A DNA stretch of 64,000 nt from Quercus robur (GCF_932294415.1 NC_065536.1:52774354-52838353); one strand, 5' to 3'. Numbered from the stretch's first letter, positions 34,079-46,339 are shown. The notes: generated by a model not told the origin, from the letters alone. Numbers and translations are program-made.

Positions 34079-35226
34079 ATAGTAATATTTATTTTATTGA
34101 ATAAGATTGTAATCTTATGCTGCAACTAATTAGTTAAACTTTGTCATTTTCAAAACTCCACCATTAATACTACAGTCTTCTTATTAATTAATATCGGTAA
34201 TATTCCATGGGTCGAGTTTCCAAAAGGGATCATTTTTTAAAATAAGTTTGAAACATTGCTATTTCGGTCAATTTATTCGCCAAATAGAATTATAGAGCAA
34301 AAATAGCCTGCTATAAATTAAGGTAATTATTCTTAAAATAAATAATGTGATTATAGAAAGTCCACTCACTTGTGTATAAATCTTACGTATATGGAATCTA
34401 GAGAGATATGTAGATGCTATATTACGAATAATTTGGATTATACTTTCATATGGTAGTGCCCTCAAAAATAGGGACTTCATATGGTAATAAATTATTTTGA
34501 AACCAGTTTCCTAATGTACATTATAGAGATTGTGCAAATTATTCTTGATCTTCACAATTTTTGTAGCTTAATTGGTATCTTTTGGTGTTTCCAATGAAAC
34601 CGTTCATGATTTATATTAATTTTCTTAAATTATTGAATTCTCAACAAAAAAAATAAATAAATAAAAGAGTGAAAGAGGAAAATGGGGAATAGAAGAGGCT
34701 TATTTTTATTATTTGGTTGTAAGGAATAAGCAACGGCCCCTTCTAAAATAAAAGGCAAAATTCCCTTTTATTAACAAAACAAACAATTCCAACAGTTATG
34801 TGTTTCATGTTTCACTTAAAAAAAAAAAAAAATGCAAATGACCTATGATTTTCGATTATATAAGAATTAAACCTAGACGAAGTCATTCAGCTTGGCCGGT
34901 CTAGAAAAAGAAAGAAATCTAACAGAAAGACTCTACCTGGGCCAATCATAGATCACAGTCAAACTGATCAGCAGCCAAGCCAAGGTCTTTCTCTCCTTCA
35001 ATCTATAATTCAAATTGAGAAGCTTGCAGAAATTAGGGACATTAACAGGACAAAATTTCTTTTTTAGAGTGCTCAAGGCAAATTCATTATGAGGTTTTTA
35101 AAATCTTATCTACCTATTTTCAAATAAGTTGATTAGATATATGGTTTGCCTTTGTATTAGAATCCCATTCTTGTTCCTTGTGTGCATGTGTGTATTTTTT
35201 TCTCCCAAAAAAAAAAAAAAAAAAAA
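34079..35226. other. Intergenic, no gene supported
   Basis: AT-rich. Poly(A) runs near 34820 and 35205. No domain in any frame. Confidence 0.4.
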
Positions 35227-35407
35227 TTGGGTAAATTACACATTTGGTCCTTAACCTTTGGGCTGAATGTTAATTTGGTCCCTAACCTTTTCAATGTGTT
35301 AATTTGGTCCATAACTTTTTGGTACTGTGTTAAAATAGTTCCTATCATTGAGTGATAGATGGAAAATGCTGATGTGGCTAACGGCTAAAATAAAATATTA
35401 TTTTTAT

Positions 35408-35597
35408 GAGAAGTGCTACGTTCACAATATTTTTACAACATTTTCACAACAAATCATAGGTGGTTAGTTGTTATTAGTTCAAATTTGAACCTAACACTGA
35501 GATTACTTTTTTGCCCAATAATAATAACCAATAACAACCTGTCACTTATGATTTGTTGTAAAAATGTTGTGAAAATATTGTAGACATAACATTTCTC
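35408..35597. mobile_element. MULE-type MITE
   Basis: 190 bp with terminal inverted repeats of about 55 bp (GAGAAGTGCTACGTTCACAA and TTGTAGACATAACATTTCTC at the tips; ACAACAAATCATA near the inner edge). A perfect 9-bp duplication TATTTTTAT flanks it (35399-35407, 35598-35606). A fragment of the same family lies at 33857-33902. Confidence 0.85.
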
Positions 35598-35614
35598 TAT
35601 TTTTATACAACTTA

Positions 35615-35985
35615 GAGCATCTTCAGCAGATTCATCAAATTTTTGTACTGTTTGGAGAATAAACAGTGACTTTTACCTTTATCTACCCACTTTTTTAAAT
35701 ACACCTTTCAACTGATTCTCTATGTCATTTAAATATTATTTTTCCATTCATTATTATTTTTTTTTAACAACTATACATCTTCTAACATTTTTTTATTCAA
35801 CACATAATTATTATAATAGAAAAAATGTATTTGAAGAATGAATAGTAGCCCATCAGACTTGATGGGCTACTGTTCATTAGCCAAAAAAATATCCAGCTAT
35901 ACTGAAGCTGCTGGAGCATATACAGTACACAAATTCTCCAAATTTTAGCTAATAAAGCCGGATACCGATGCTCTTGGAAATGCTC
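35615..35985. mobile_element. PIF/Harbinger-type MITE, family G (copy 2)
   Basis: Starts GAGCATCTTCAGCAG and ends GGAAATGCTC, flanked by TTA on both sides (35612-35614, 35986-35988). The interior matches 9953-10329 in order, including TCTAACATTTTTTTATTCAA and a hairpin reading GCCCATCAGACTTGATGGGC. Non-coding. Confidence 0.83.
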
Positions 35986-36492
35986 TTAGGATGCCATGTG
36001 TACAAAGATTAAAAATATATATAAACACAAAAAAGAAACTAAACCAACTAAGAAGAGCATAAAGAAGGATTGAAAAAAGAAAGAAAATTCAACAAAAAAA
36101 AATATACAAATTTCTATACACATATTCAATGCTTTCAACAAAAAATATATAATTTCTATACACAGATCATCAAAATGAAATTTTTTTACCAAGGTCTAGC
36201 ACTCGAACTTAGATGGACATAGTCTCCTCCTGGATCATCTTCGCCATCTATCAAATCATCGTCAACGGCCGCCCTCCTCTCCTGCAACCAAATTCATACC
36301 CAACCCAACAGTCCCTTTGAAACTCTCATCAGATATGCAGTTTCGTATAAACAAGGGCCATTAGACAAAGAGTTCAAACTTGAGAATTAATTTTTCAAAA
36401 ATAGTTGAACTCAACGTCGTGGATAATGGAACTACATGCTGAGGACATTTACTTTTTGTGAGATATGTGAGAAAGGGTTCAAGTGAGATGTG

Positions 36493-36910
36493 CAGGGGCG
36501 GAGCCAGAAATTTTGGTTTGGAGGGGCCAAGTTGTGATGCTAATATATTAGTTAAGACAAACCTCTACATATACACACACACATAAATTAATTTACTAAG
36601 AAAATTTATCATATTCTAAATTTTAATGAGTATATAAAAGTCATGTATTTCTTCTATTAGACATGTACAAAAATTTATCATTTTTTACATAGTTTAATTT
36701 GTTAAATCTCTTAAATTATATGATTTTAATATAATTTCTCTTTCTTTTAAGAGCACCATTGAAATGACTCAAAAATTGGGGGGGGGGGCCAACTTCAATT
36801 TTTACATGCTACATTTTTTAAAATGTAAATAATATATATACTATAAAATATTTTTTTAAAATTTTGGGGGGGCCTTGGCCCCCCCACTCTTGTGTGTGGC
36901 TCCGCCACTG
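36493..36910. mobile_element. hAT-type MITE, CAGGGG-GGAGCCA family (copy 2)
   Basis: Begins CAGGGGCGGAGCCA and ends TGGCTCCGCCACTG. A perfect 8-bp duplication GAGATGTG flanks it (36485-36492, 36911-36918), the hAT signature. Subterminal GGAGGGGCC pairs with GGCCCCCCC. G- and C-runs of 9-12 nt lie inside. Non-coding. Confidence 0.88.
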
Positions 36911-37579
36911 GAGATGTGAATCTAAAGCAAAATAGTTCAGGTGTAGTTTTTTCCTCCCTAGAAATCCCTTCATTTTTTATTTTCTTTCTTCAATTTGGAA
37001 TCGGAAAGAACTACGGTGGTGGATTGACATAAATTTGACCAAATTCGATTTGTATTTTTAATTGAACTTTAAGATTTTTATTTTTTAGGCTATGTGGCAG
37101 TATACATGCATCTTAGGTGGTGTGAAAATAATTTTTTGTTTTCACCATTAGTCGCATCAAAATTTTTCATCCATTACTTAACGGCAGAGACCATTTTGAC
37201 ATACTATTAAAAGGTTAGGGACTAAATTGATACATTTAAAAGGTTAGGGACCAAAATGACATTTAGCATAAAGGATAAGGATCAAATATGTAGTTTATCC
37301 AAAAAATTTCCATACCCTCAATAACTAAAATAGATGAGTAAGCCTAGAGACACTCAAATCCACAATATGCTCAAGTGTCATTTTGTGATTGGTGTACTTT
37401 TTTTTCCATAATAGAGATAGTCAACGTTTGTTTAAAAAAGATGATGTGGCAACATATAATTTACTCATTTCAAATGTATGAATAGCATTTCATGAACTCT
37501 ATAATAGAATTAAATAATCTAAGAATTTTAAAGAATCTTAATCTTAGTATCCATACAGTAGTGTTAGTTATTATTAATT

Positions 37580-37645
37580 AAACTTTGGATCGAGTTGCGG
37601 GGTTAGCAATATGTTGTAATTATTTCTCAAAAAAAACTTTGGATC
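37580..37645 (+). mobile_element. 5'-truncated SINE, family 2
   Basis: A perfect 12-bp direct repeat AAACTTTGGATC (37580-37591, 37634-37645) flanks 42 bp that read GGGGTTAGCAATATGTTGTA, ATTATTTCTC and poly(A). That is the 3' end of the SINE at 24922-25044. It shows the family retroposing with strong 5' truncation. Confidence 0.82.
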
Positions 37646-37824
37646 ATCATAAGGCACATGAATCTGTTAGCAATAAGCCAATAATAATGATGTTTATTTG
37701 TTGGTAAATAATTTTTACTTGTAAGACTTCGCAAAACATGAAAATTTGTTGTTGAAAAAGATTCTTTATTTAATGATAATATAATTCAATATGCTTACCT
37801 TAAAATTTTTTCAAATATATATAT

Positions 37825-38220
37825 GGGTTGGGTTCTAGTTACACTTGGTGTAACTCTAAGTAATGTTACACCACCCAATAACTTGTTATAGAATTTATAT
37901 TTTGAAAATCACACCGTTGACTTACATGTTCTATATGTTCTTAACAATCTTGCCAATTTTCATGTCAATTGGATATTATTTACCATTTGATCCATAAACT
38001 CATTTTTTATGCATTATTTTAAACTACAAAACTTGAATTTAAAAAATTGATTAATGACATGGCTATTAATTTTTTATTATCCTGAAATTTTGCAAGCATA
38101 GAGAATATATGAAGATAATGCAATGTAAAGGTAGATTTATAAAAATTTGCATTCAATTAAAAAATATTGAGTGGTGTAACATTACTTAAAGATATACTAG
38201 GTGTAACTTTAACCTAACCT
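37825..38220. mobile_element. GGGTTGGGTT-family MITE (copy 2, inverted)
   Basis: Begins GGGTTGGGTTCTAGTTACAC and ends GTGTAACTTTAACCTAACCT, inside TA runs. It is the inverted orientation of 32918-33293: GTGTAACTCTAAGTAATGTT here against AACATTACTTAGAGTTACAC there. Confidence 0.75.
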
Positions 38221-38230
38221 TATATATATA

Positions 38231-38581
38231 CTCTCTCTGTCCCAATTTGTTTGTCCTGTTTGAAAAATCAAATTTTTTAAAGGAACATCATTACTGTCTT
38301 GTCTGCCTTATAAAAATGCGTAAGTTTACAAAACTATCCTTAAATAAATTTATCAGCTTGTTTTTTTAAAAGAGTTATTCTTAATGAGGCAACTAAAAAT
38401 ATGTCCCAATTAGATTGATTTTTTAAAATATTTGTTAGTTTTCTTTTCAAATAGTTTTGAAAATAAAGCAGGGGTATAATAAGAACATTAGCAAATTAAA
38501 GACTTTTATTTTTAGAAACAGGACAATATTTTAGGATATCCCAAAATAGAATAGAGGATAAACAAACTAGGACGGAGGGAG
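38231..38581. mobile_element. Stowaway-type MITE (Tc1/mariner)
   Basis: The left end CTCTCTCTGTCCCAATTTGT pairs with the right end ACAAACTAGGACGGAGGGAG. The tip is close to the canonical Stowaway CTCCCTCCGT. TA flanks both sides (38229-38230, 38582-38583). 351 bp and non-coding. Confidence 0.85.
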
Positions 38582-38750
38582 TATATAAAAGTGGAGACGT
38601 TATGTTGGAAATCATAAAGTTGTGCCATGTGGCACATTTTTTTAGACTCTCTTTATTTAGGCTTCTACTTAAACAAAGTTTGCATGTATTTATATCAAAG
38701 TTAGTTTATTGAATTACCTAATAGAGTAAATACATATATTAATTACCTAT

Positions 38751-39573
38751 TGTAGGGATATTGGTCCCAAGGGTTCACTATCTATGTATACATTGGGCCT
38801 GGAGCCCAATCCGAGGACGAGAAGTTGTCCGAGGAGAAGTAAACGTTGTCAGGGGAGTCCGTGTTAGTAATTGGAGAAGTCAGTTTTGGTTATAGGGGCC
38901 CAGGAGGGTCGGCCGAGGATGAATACCTCCTCGGCTAATCAAAGTCGAAGTTAGGAGAGTCGGTTTGCCGTCTAGGGGAGCACTCCAGGAAAGTTCTGTT
39001 GATATGGATAAGCATTATAAGAACGCATGACAGGGAGAAATCCTAAAATATCTAAGGAGAAAGCTACTACTATCGCATTAAATGCTCTACAGTTAACTTT
39101 CTGGCTACACTAATGTGGAGAAGACCCCTGAATAGTGTTGCATTGGCTACCCCAACGCACAGAGGGCCTGAGAGGGTGTCCGATGGGACAAGCCTTCAAG
39201 TAGAAGCTTGGATGGTCAACAAGTGGAGGGCCAAGATCGTCTAAAGAGAACTATATAATCGAAGAGACCCTTCATGAAAGGAGAGGGAGAAATCTAGAGA
39301 GAAACACTGTAGCAATCAGAAAACAACCTTGTAATCAAATTTAAAAGAAATACACAACTGATCTCCTCGGATCGTGTTGACGACGATTTTCTTTAGTTGA
39401 AATCAATCTATCTTTCTGTTCTTGTCATTTGAATCTACTTTATTTGTCATCTAACTCATTTTAGCCCAGTTTTCCTACCTACTCTCTACAAATTCATTGT
39501 TTTGGGCTTTTTGGGCTTTTTGGGCTTGAGTCCATCTATTTTTTGGGCTAGGGACTCAAATCTGGTCCTTACA
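38751..39573 (+). repeat. 5' LTR of the gypsy element
   Basis: Starts TGTAGGGATATTGG and ends CTGGTCCTTACA (TG...CA), 823 bp. It includes a TATA-like CTATATAATC near 39250 and repeated TTTTTGGGC words near 39500 that are fewer in the 3' LTR. Confidence 0.88.
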
Positions 39574-39831
39574 ATTGTCGTCGTTTGTAGGAAATTCAGA
39601 TGTTATAGTAAGTCTGACTTCCAACTATGGTAGGTTTAGGTCCACACCAGGCAGAATCTAGGGGGTCTCAACGTGAAGATCATTTTGTCAATCTCGAGTG
39701 AAGAAGGGATCGGGAGGGGAGTGTGCATATTATCCATACTAGTGGAAGTCATTCTATGGGTGGTAGCCACCTCTCTTAGGAGAAAAATACCAGAGCCATG
39801 TAACAGGAGATTGATCATTTAAAAAAGGAAG

Positions 39832-41000
39832 TTGCGCCATGAACAGAGAAGGCGAACTCCCTTTATTTCTAATTTCTCTTTTGACGATGAGGAGGACGGT
39901 AGTTATAGGCAAACATCAAAGACTTCTCTTAGTGAGTCTTTCTCGTACGATGAGGACTACCATCTTGAGCATAGAAACAGAAGCTCATCTTCTAAAGGCC
40001 TGAGGAATGATGCGATGAGTAGAGCACTCAAACAAATTTCCAGATCGCCTTTCACACGTAGGATTGAGGAAGGGAGACTTCCTTGGTGGTTCACTCAGCC
40101 CACGTTCACCATGTACAACGGTTGTACAGATCCTGTGAAACACGTAAGTTACTTCAACTAGAGAATGGTTGTACACTCCAAGAATGAGACCTTGATGTGC
40201 AAGGTATTTCCATCAACCTTGGGGCCTGTGGTTATGAGGTGGTTTGATGGTCTGGGTCCAGGTTCTATTGGCTCCTTTGAGGAGTTCACCCGAGCATTTG
40301 GGTATCGTTTTATTACGTGTAGTAGGGTTCCTCGGCCCTAAGATTCTCTCTTGTTTATGTCCATGCGAGAAGGTGAGACCCTGAAAACATACTTGGATAG
40401 GTACTAGGAGATGTTTAATGAGATTGATGGAGATTTTAATGACGTGGCTATAAGGACCTTTAAGGTCAGATTGCCCACTAAGCATGATTTGAGAAAATCC
40501 TTGACTAAGAAGCTGGTAAGGAGTGTGCATAGGCTCATGGACCGCATTGATGAATACAAGAAAGTCGAGGAAGACCAATAGCAAGGAAATGGGAAGAGTA
40601 AGGTTATCCCTCAGGAGAGGAGAGATTTCAGGTCGGACCGCTATAACAATAACCGACCTCGAAGGGATTTTGCTGGACAATTGGGGTTTACAGCTCCTCA
40701 GGTAGTTAACACTATGTTCTGAAAACCAGTGCACCAGGTCTTGGAAAAGATTAAGAACAAGCCATACTTCAAATGGCCAAACAAAATGGGAGAAGATCCC
40801 TTGAGGCACAACCAGAGCCTTCACTGCCAATATCACCAGAAGTGGAGGTATGCCACTGAGGATTGCAGAATTTTGTGGAATCATTTGGAGCAATTGGTCA
40901 GAGAAGGAAGGTTACAACAGTTTTTGTATTGGCCCAATGGGCAGGGAAACCAATCAAGGTCAAGGACTCAGGGGAACGCTTCTTTAAGGTCCCCTTTAGG
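39832..41000 (+). pseudogene. Gypsy gag remnant
   Basis: A gag-like (Retrotrans_gag) region: RLPWWFTQPTFTMYNGCTDP, then a region with MRWFDGLGPGSIGSFEEF and REGETLKTYLDRY, then a basic region. In-frame stops occur near 40160, 40340, 40407, 40579 and 40720. The CHYHxxWxHxxEDC-like segment (HCQYHQKWRYATEDC, near 40829) is a degenerate zinc-knuckle-like motif often seen in Tat-type gag. A 226-residue frame on the - strand across this stretch is a shadow. Confidence 0.8.
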
Positions 41001-43740
41001 CACAATTAATGTCATCTTCGCTGCATTTAGGAGGACCGGTTCTCATCCTTCTATGGTGATGTCTGTAGCTCGGCTACCAGTCGAGGACTCTAACTCTAAC
41101 TCGAAGAGAGCTAGAGTGAAAATCCAATCGGCGCTGAGTTTTTCAGACGAGGACAAGATGGGAACCATCCAGCTGCATGATGATGCCTTGGTAGTCACCC
41201 TCAGAATAGGAGGATATGATGTGAAGAGGGTAATGGTGGACCAGGGCAGTGGTGCAGAGATTATGTACCTTGATTTGTACAAAAGGCTGAACTTAAAGCC
41301 TGAGGATCTGACAGCCTATGATTCACCTCTGGTGAGCTTTGATGGGAAAGTTGTCATCCCAAGGGGTTAGATTAGGTTGCCTATGTATTCAGGGTCAGAG
41401 GTGGTTGAAGTGGATTTCATTGTAGTGGATGCATACTTTCCCTACACGGCTATTGTGACCAGACCCTGGCTTTATACTCTAGAGGCTGTCTCTTCTACTC
41501 TACATTTGAAGGTGAAGTACCCATCATGGAATCAGATTAAGGAGCTTTTAGGGAGTCAGTCCATGGCTAGGCAGTGCCTCATGGCTGCAATTATGCATCA
41601 GCTTGCAGCTGAGTTCTCAGCCTCTGCTGAGGGGTGCTTATAATAGTTAAAGTCTCTAGTGTTAACTATCGATGGGCTAGCTGAGGAGGCGAAATGTGAG
41701 GATTTAGAGAAGATTGTTGTAGGTGATGACCTGGAGAAGTTTTTTTAGGTTGGGGCTCAACTACCTCCATAGGAGAAAGAAGACTTGGTAAAGTTTCTCA
41801 AGAAGAATGTTGATGTGTTTGCGTGGAATGCCTACGAAGCTCCGGGGGTGGATCTGAGCTTCATCTATTATCATTTGAACGTTAATCCATTTGTCACCCC
41901 CAAGAAATCAACCACCTCAGCGCTCATTTAAGAATCATTCTGACACTGTCAAAGATGAGGTGATAAAGCTTAAACAGGCTGGGGCTGTCAAAGAAGTGTT
42001 TTACCCTAAATGGTTGGCCAACACTGTAGTTGTGAACAAGAAAAATGGAAAGTGGCGAGTATGCGTGGACTTCACAGACCTGAACAAGGTCTGCCCAAAA
42101 GATCCTTTCCCCATGCCTTGGATAGACCAGCTAGTGGATGCCACTGTAGGTCATCCTCGGATGAGCTTTTTGGACGCTTTTCAAGGCCACCACTAGATAC
42201 CTTTAGCCTTGGAAGATCAGGAGAAAACGACTTTTGTCACTCCTATTGGAAACTACCATTATAAGGTGATACCCTTTGGATTGAAAAATGCAAGATCTAC
42301 CTATTATAGGATAATGATTAGGATGTTTGAACCATAACTGGGCAAGAATATCGAATTATATATAGATGACATGGTGGTTAAGAGTAAGGTGGAATCTGAG
42401 CACATTAACAACCTCGGGAATATCTTTGAGATCTTGAGAAGACATAAGTTACGACTCAATGCTTCTAAGTGTTCTTTTGGGGTTGGGTTAGGGAAGTTTT
42501 TGGGGTACATGGTTACAGATCGTGGAATTGAAGTTAACCCTGACCAGATTAGAGCAATTAACAATCTACAGCCACCCCAGAATCCCAAAGAATTCTAGAA
42601 GCTAACAGGGATGATTGCTGCTTTAAATCGATTCATCTTTCGATCAGCAGACAGGTGTAGACCTTTCTTCCAGTTGTTGAACAAGTGGAAGAGATTTGAA
42701 TGGACCAAGGAGTGTGTTTTTACCTTCTAGCAGCTGAAGGAGTATCTATCTCAGCCACCTATTATGTCCAGGCCAGAGGTGGACGAGGTCTTGTTTGCCT
42801 ACATCATAGTAGCTTCCCATGAGGTAAGCTTGGTGCTGGTACAGATTGATAGTGGTGTGCAGATGCCAGTTTATTATGTGAGCAAGTCACTACACGAGGC
42901 CGAGGTTCGTTACCTAGCATTGGAGAAAGCCATTTTAGCAGTGGTGCATGCCACACGTAAGCTTCCCCACTACTTCCAATCACACACTGTTGTTATCCTA
43001 ACCTAGCTCCCACTTAGATCTCTACTTCAGAGCGCTGATTACATTGGGAGAATTTCCAAGTGGGGTACGATCCTAGGGGCCTTTGATATCAAGTACATGT
43101 CTCGTACCTCTATTAAGGGCTAGGTCTTCACCGATCTGGTAGCTGAGTTTGCTGAAACCCCATTAGAAGAGAGAGTGGAGAAGTAGAACATGGATGAAAA
43201 ATTGATTGGTGCAATCTTCTTACAAGAACCTTTGTCCTAGAAGATATACGTTGATGGTGCAGCGAACCACAGAGGATTTGGAGTGGGGCTAGTTCTGATA
43301 TCTTCTGAGAGGATTACAATTGAGCAATCCTTGAGATTGGGCTTCTCGGCCACAAACAATGAAGTTAAGTATGAAGCTCTACTGATAGGGATGACTATGG
43401 TTCAGAAAATAGGTGGAAAAGCAGTGAAAATATTCTTTGATTTAAGGCTAGTTGTGGGCCAAGTTCAAGGAGAGTTGAAGGCTAGAGATCTTAGAATGCA
43501 AGAATATTTGAAGTAGGTTAGACATTTACAGTCTGAATTTGAATCCTTTAATTTATCGCAAATTCCTAGAAATAGAAATATACATGCCGACTCTCTTGCC
43601 ACATTGGCAACCTCCTCGGCACAAAATTTACCTCGGGTGATTCTTGGGGAAGACTTGTGCAAGCCTACTGAAGTAGGGAGAAACGTGGCTCACATTCATC
43701 AGATTAGGGTGAGACCTAGTTGGATGGACCCCATAGTACT
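41001..43740 (+). pseudogene. Gypsy protease, RT and RNase H remnant
   Basis: Aspartic-protease-like segment with VMVDQGSGAEIMY near 41232 (D-x-G region altered to DQGSG, as in many Tat elements). RT follows: a region around WRVCVDFTDLNKVCPKDPFP (near 42055) and the catalytic YIDD at 42359-42370. RNase H: KIYVDGAANHRGFGVGLVL near 43241 and NNEVKYEALLIGM near 43360. It is broken by more than ten stops (for example 41368, 41641, 41746, 42194, 42596, 42730, 43003, 43186, 43515), mostly TAG, and by frameshifts. It cannot encode a working polyprotein. Confidence 0.88.
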
Positions 43741-43754
43741 ATTCCTTAAGGAAG

Positions 43755-44924
43755 ATGTCCTACCCGAGGAGAAATCAGAGGATGACATGGTACGAAGAAA
43801 GGCTCCTCGGTTTTAGCTATCTGAGGACCAAAAACTGTATAAGAGATCATTTTTTGGCCCATATCTGCTATGCATACACCATGAAGCAGTTGAGCTGCTC
43901 CTGGAAGAATTACACGAAGGAATTTGTGGAAGCCACACAGGGCTATTGGTGGCCAAATATGCAGAGGGAAGCAGAAGAGTATGTGAAGAAGCGTTACCAA
44001 TGCCAAAGATTTGTACCAAACATTTACCAACCAGGAGGTGTCCTAAACCCTCTATCCAGCCTTTGGCCATTTGCTCAATGGGGTTTGGACATCATAGGTC
44101 CCTTCCCCAAGGTAGCAGGGAATAAGAGATATTTTTTGGTCGGCATAGACTACTTCACCAAATGGGTTGAAGTTGAACCATTGGCGAATATTAGGGACGT
44201 GGATGCTAGGAGATTCGTTTGGAAAAATATTATCACTCGGTTTGAAATCTCTCGCACCCTCATCTCGGACAACGGACTTCAATTTGATAGCAAAGCTTTC
44301 AGGAGATATTACTGTGACCTGGGCATAACAAATAAATACTCCACCCCAGCATATCCCCAGGGGAATGGACAGGCTGAAGCTGTCAATAAGGTCATAGTGA
44401 GTGGGCTTAAGAAGAGGTTGGACGACACAAAGGGAAAGTGGGTAGAAGAGTTGTCACACGTCCACTGGACACATCGGACTACACCTTGTAGGTCCACTGG
44501 AGAGATCCCATTTTTAATGACTAATGGAGTCGAGGCTCTTATTCCTCTAGAGACTGGATTCCTAACATTGAGAACGAGTTCTTTCACTCCGAGCAATAAT
44601 GATGAGCTGTTAAGGAAAAGCTTAGACTTAATTAAAGAGCGAAGAGAAAATGTCATGGTCCAGCTAGCCTATTATCAGCATAAGCTCAAAAAAGAGTACA
44701 ATGCTAACATGAAGCTAATGCCACTGGTGCCTGGAGATTTGGTGTTAAGAAAGGTTCTGGGTATAGCAAAGAACCCTGCATGGGGAAAGTTGGGGCCTAA
44801 CTGGGAAGGGCCATATCGCATCACATCGATGGATGGAATAGGGGCGTATCATCTTGAAGACCTAGATGAGAATGTTGTACTACGTCCCTGGAATGTAAAT
44901 AACCTGAAAATGTATTATTCATAA
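43755..44924 (+). pseudogene. Gypsy integrase region
   Basis: A 389-codon open stretch covering the integrase core: first Asp in WGLDIIGPF, second in LISDNGLQF, Glu in GNGQAEAVN, so the DDE triad is present. A C-terminal segment (NWEGPYRITSMDGIGAYHL) resembles the usual gypsy integrase tail. Upstream, one cysteine of the zinc-binding pair is lost (KKRYQCQRF). It is out of frame with the RNase H region before it, so it is a fragment of a dead polyprotein although open over its own length. Confidence 0.85.
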
Positions 44925-44989
44925 TGAAAGTCTTTCTTGTCACATCCTCGTTTATTACAACATCTGTTGAGCTCCATATTATTGTTACC

Positions 44990-45700
44990 CCAAGTATCAA
45001 ACATAATTTTGGTCATGCCTAGCTCTTCAGACCACATACCTTGGGTAAATTGATATGTTAAGTAACTTTTCTAAGTATTAAACAGAACCTTAGCTATGCC
45101 TGGTTCCTCGGACCACATACTTTGGGTAAATTAATACTTAATGACATCTTTTTAAGTATCAAATAGAACCTTGGTCATGCCTGGCCTCTCGGACCACATA
45201 CCTTGGGTAAATTAATATGTTAAGTTACTTTTCTGAGTATTAAACAAAACCTTAGCTATGTCTGGTTTTTCGAACCACATACTTTGGGTAAATTAATACT
45301 TAATAGCATTTTTCTAAGTATCAAATAGAACCTTGGTCATGCTTGGCTCCTCGGACCACATACCATGGGTAAATTGATATGTTAAGTCACTTTTCTGAGT
45401 ATTAAACAGAATCTTAGCTATGCTTGGTTCCTCGGACCATATACTTTGGGTAAATTAATACTTAATGACATCTTTCTAAGTATCAAACAGAACCTTGGTC
45501 ATACCTAGCTCCTCGGACCACACACCTGGGGTAAAGTGATATGTTCAGTTATCTTTCTGAGTATTAAACAGAACCTTAGCTATGCTTGGCTCCTCAGACC
45601 ACATAGTTTGGGTAAATTAATACTTCCTATCATTTTACTAGGTGTCAGGACAAAGCTTATTTCAAGCTCCTCAGATTATATACTTAAGGTAAATTATAGT
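44990..45700. repeat. 81-bp tandem array in the gypsy 3' region
   Basis: GGGTAAA recurs at 45043, 45124, 45205, 45286, 45367, 45448, 45529 and 45610, exactly 81 bp apart; a last diverged unit follows at 45687. Units alternate between two types: one with TTGGTCATGCCT and ATATGTTAAGT, the other with TTAGCTATGCTTGG and ATACTTAATGAC. The higher-order period is therefore 162 bp. It is untranslated and lies between integrase and the antisense ORF region. Confidence 0.92.
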
Positions 45701-46339
45701 TTCTCATTGATTATTTGAATGCCAAAAATGGTCAGCCATTCTAAACAGCAAAGATTTTCACTATGGTAGCAGACTCAAGTAGATGCTCATGAGTATCACT
45801 TAAAGCATTTACGAGCATACCTGTATTTGTTTGAGAATTGATTGTCCCTTTGGCCCTTCACCCTCATTAATGGGTAAGGAACAGAGTAAGTTTAGACCTT
45901 TATTTATGCTACATTACTATGTATGTTCTTCAAGTTAGAATTACGCTTTGCCGATATGATGGATTTAGTAGATTTAACCTGTTTTACTGCTGACCATATG
46001 AGATGGAATAAATCCTCTACTACTTATGTAGATTAACAAAGAAAGTTTTACCTCATTGCTACTTTCATTAAGTGTTAGATAAGATATAAATTATATCAAC
46101 TTCAGTATGAGAATCATAGGAAGAAAGAAAATATACATCACTTTCATTAACTAAAAAGTCTTAAAGCAAGGCAAATTGAGTACAAAAAAGGGGCAACTTG
46201 ATTACAAACCTTGGAAACCAAAACAAAAGAACAAAAAAAGAAAAAAGAAAAAGAAAAAATAACTACACTAAGATCTATTTCTTTTTTATTACAAGTTTAT
46301 CCTTGGAAGGGGGTTAATTTGGTTGAGAGGATGCTGTTT

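Larger units (their letters stand above)
35227..37302. mobile_element. Long-TIR element with three MITEs nested in it
   Basis: The left end GGGTAAATTACACATTTGGTC and the right end, read on the - strand (GGATAAACTACATATTTGATC), start inverted repeats of roughly 170-190 bp; both contain TTTTGGTCCCTAACC-like phrases. Three elements sit inside: 35408-35597, 35615-35985 and 36493-36910. Without them the element would be about 1.1 kb. No coding capacity is seen. The ends lie in A-runs, so the target duplication is unclear. Confidence 0.6.

Noticed and set aside
40213-40893. 226-codon frame antisense to gypsy gag
   Set aside because: Mirror of a broken gag region; no similarity recognised and no start context support.
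44990-45700. CRISPR-like regular repeat spacing
   Set aside because: Direct 81-bp tandem units with no unique spacers, in a plant retrotransposon.
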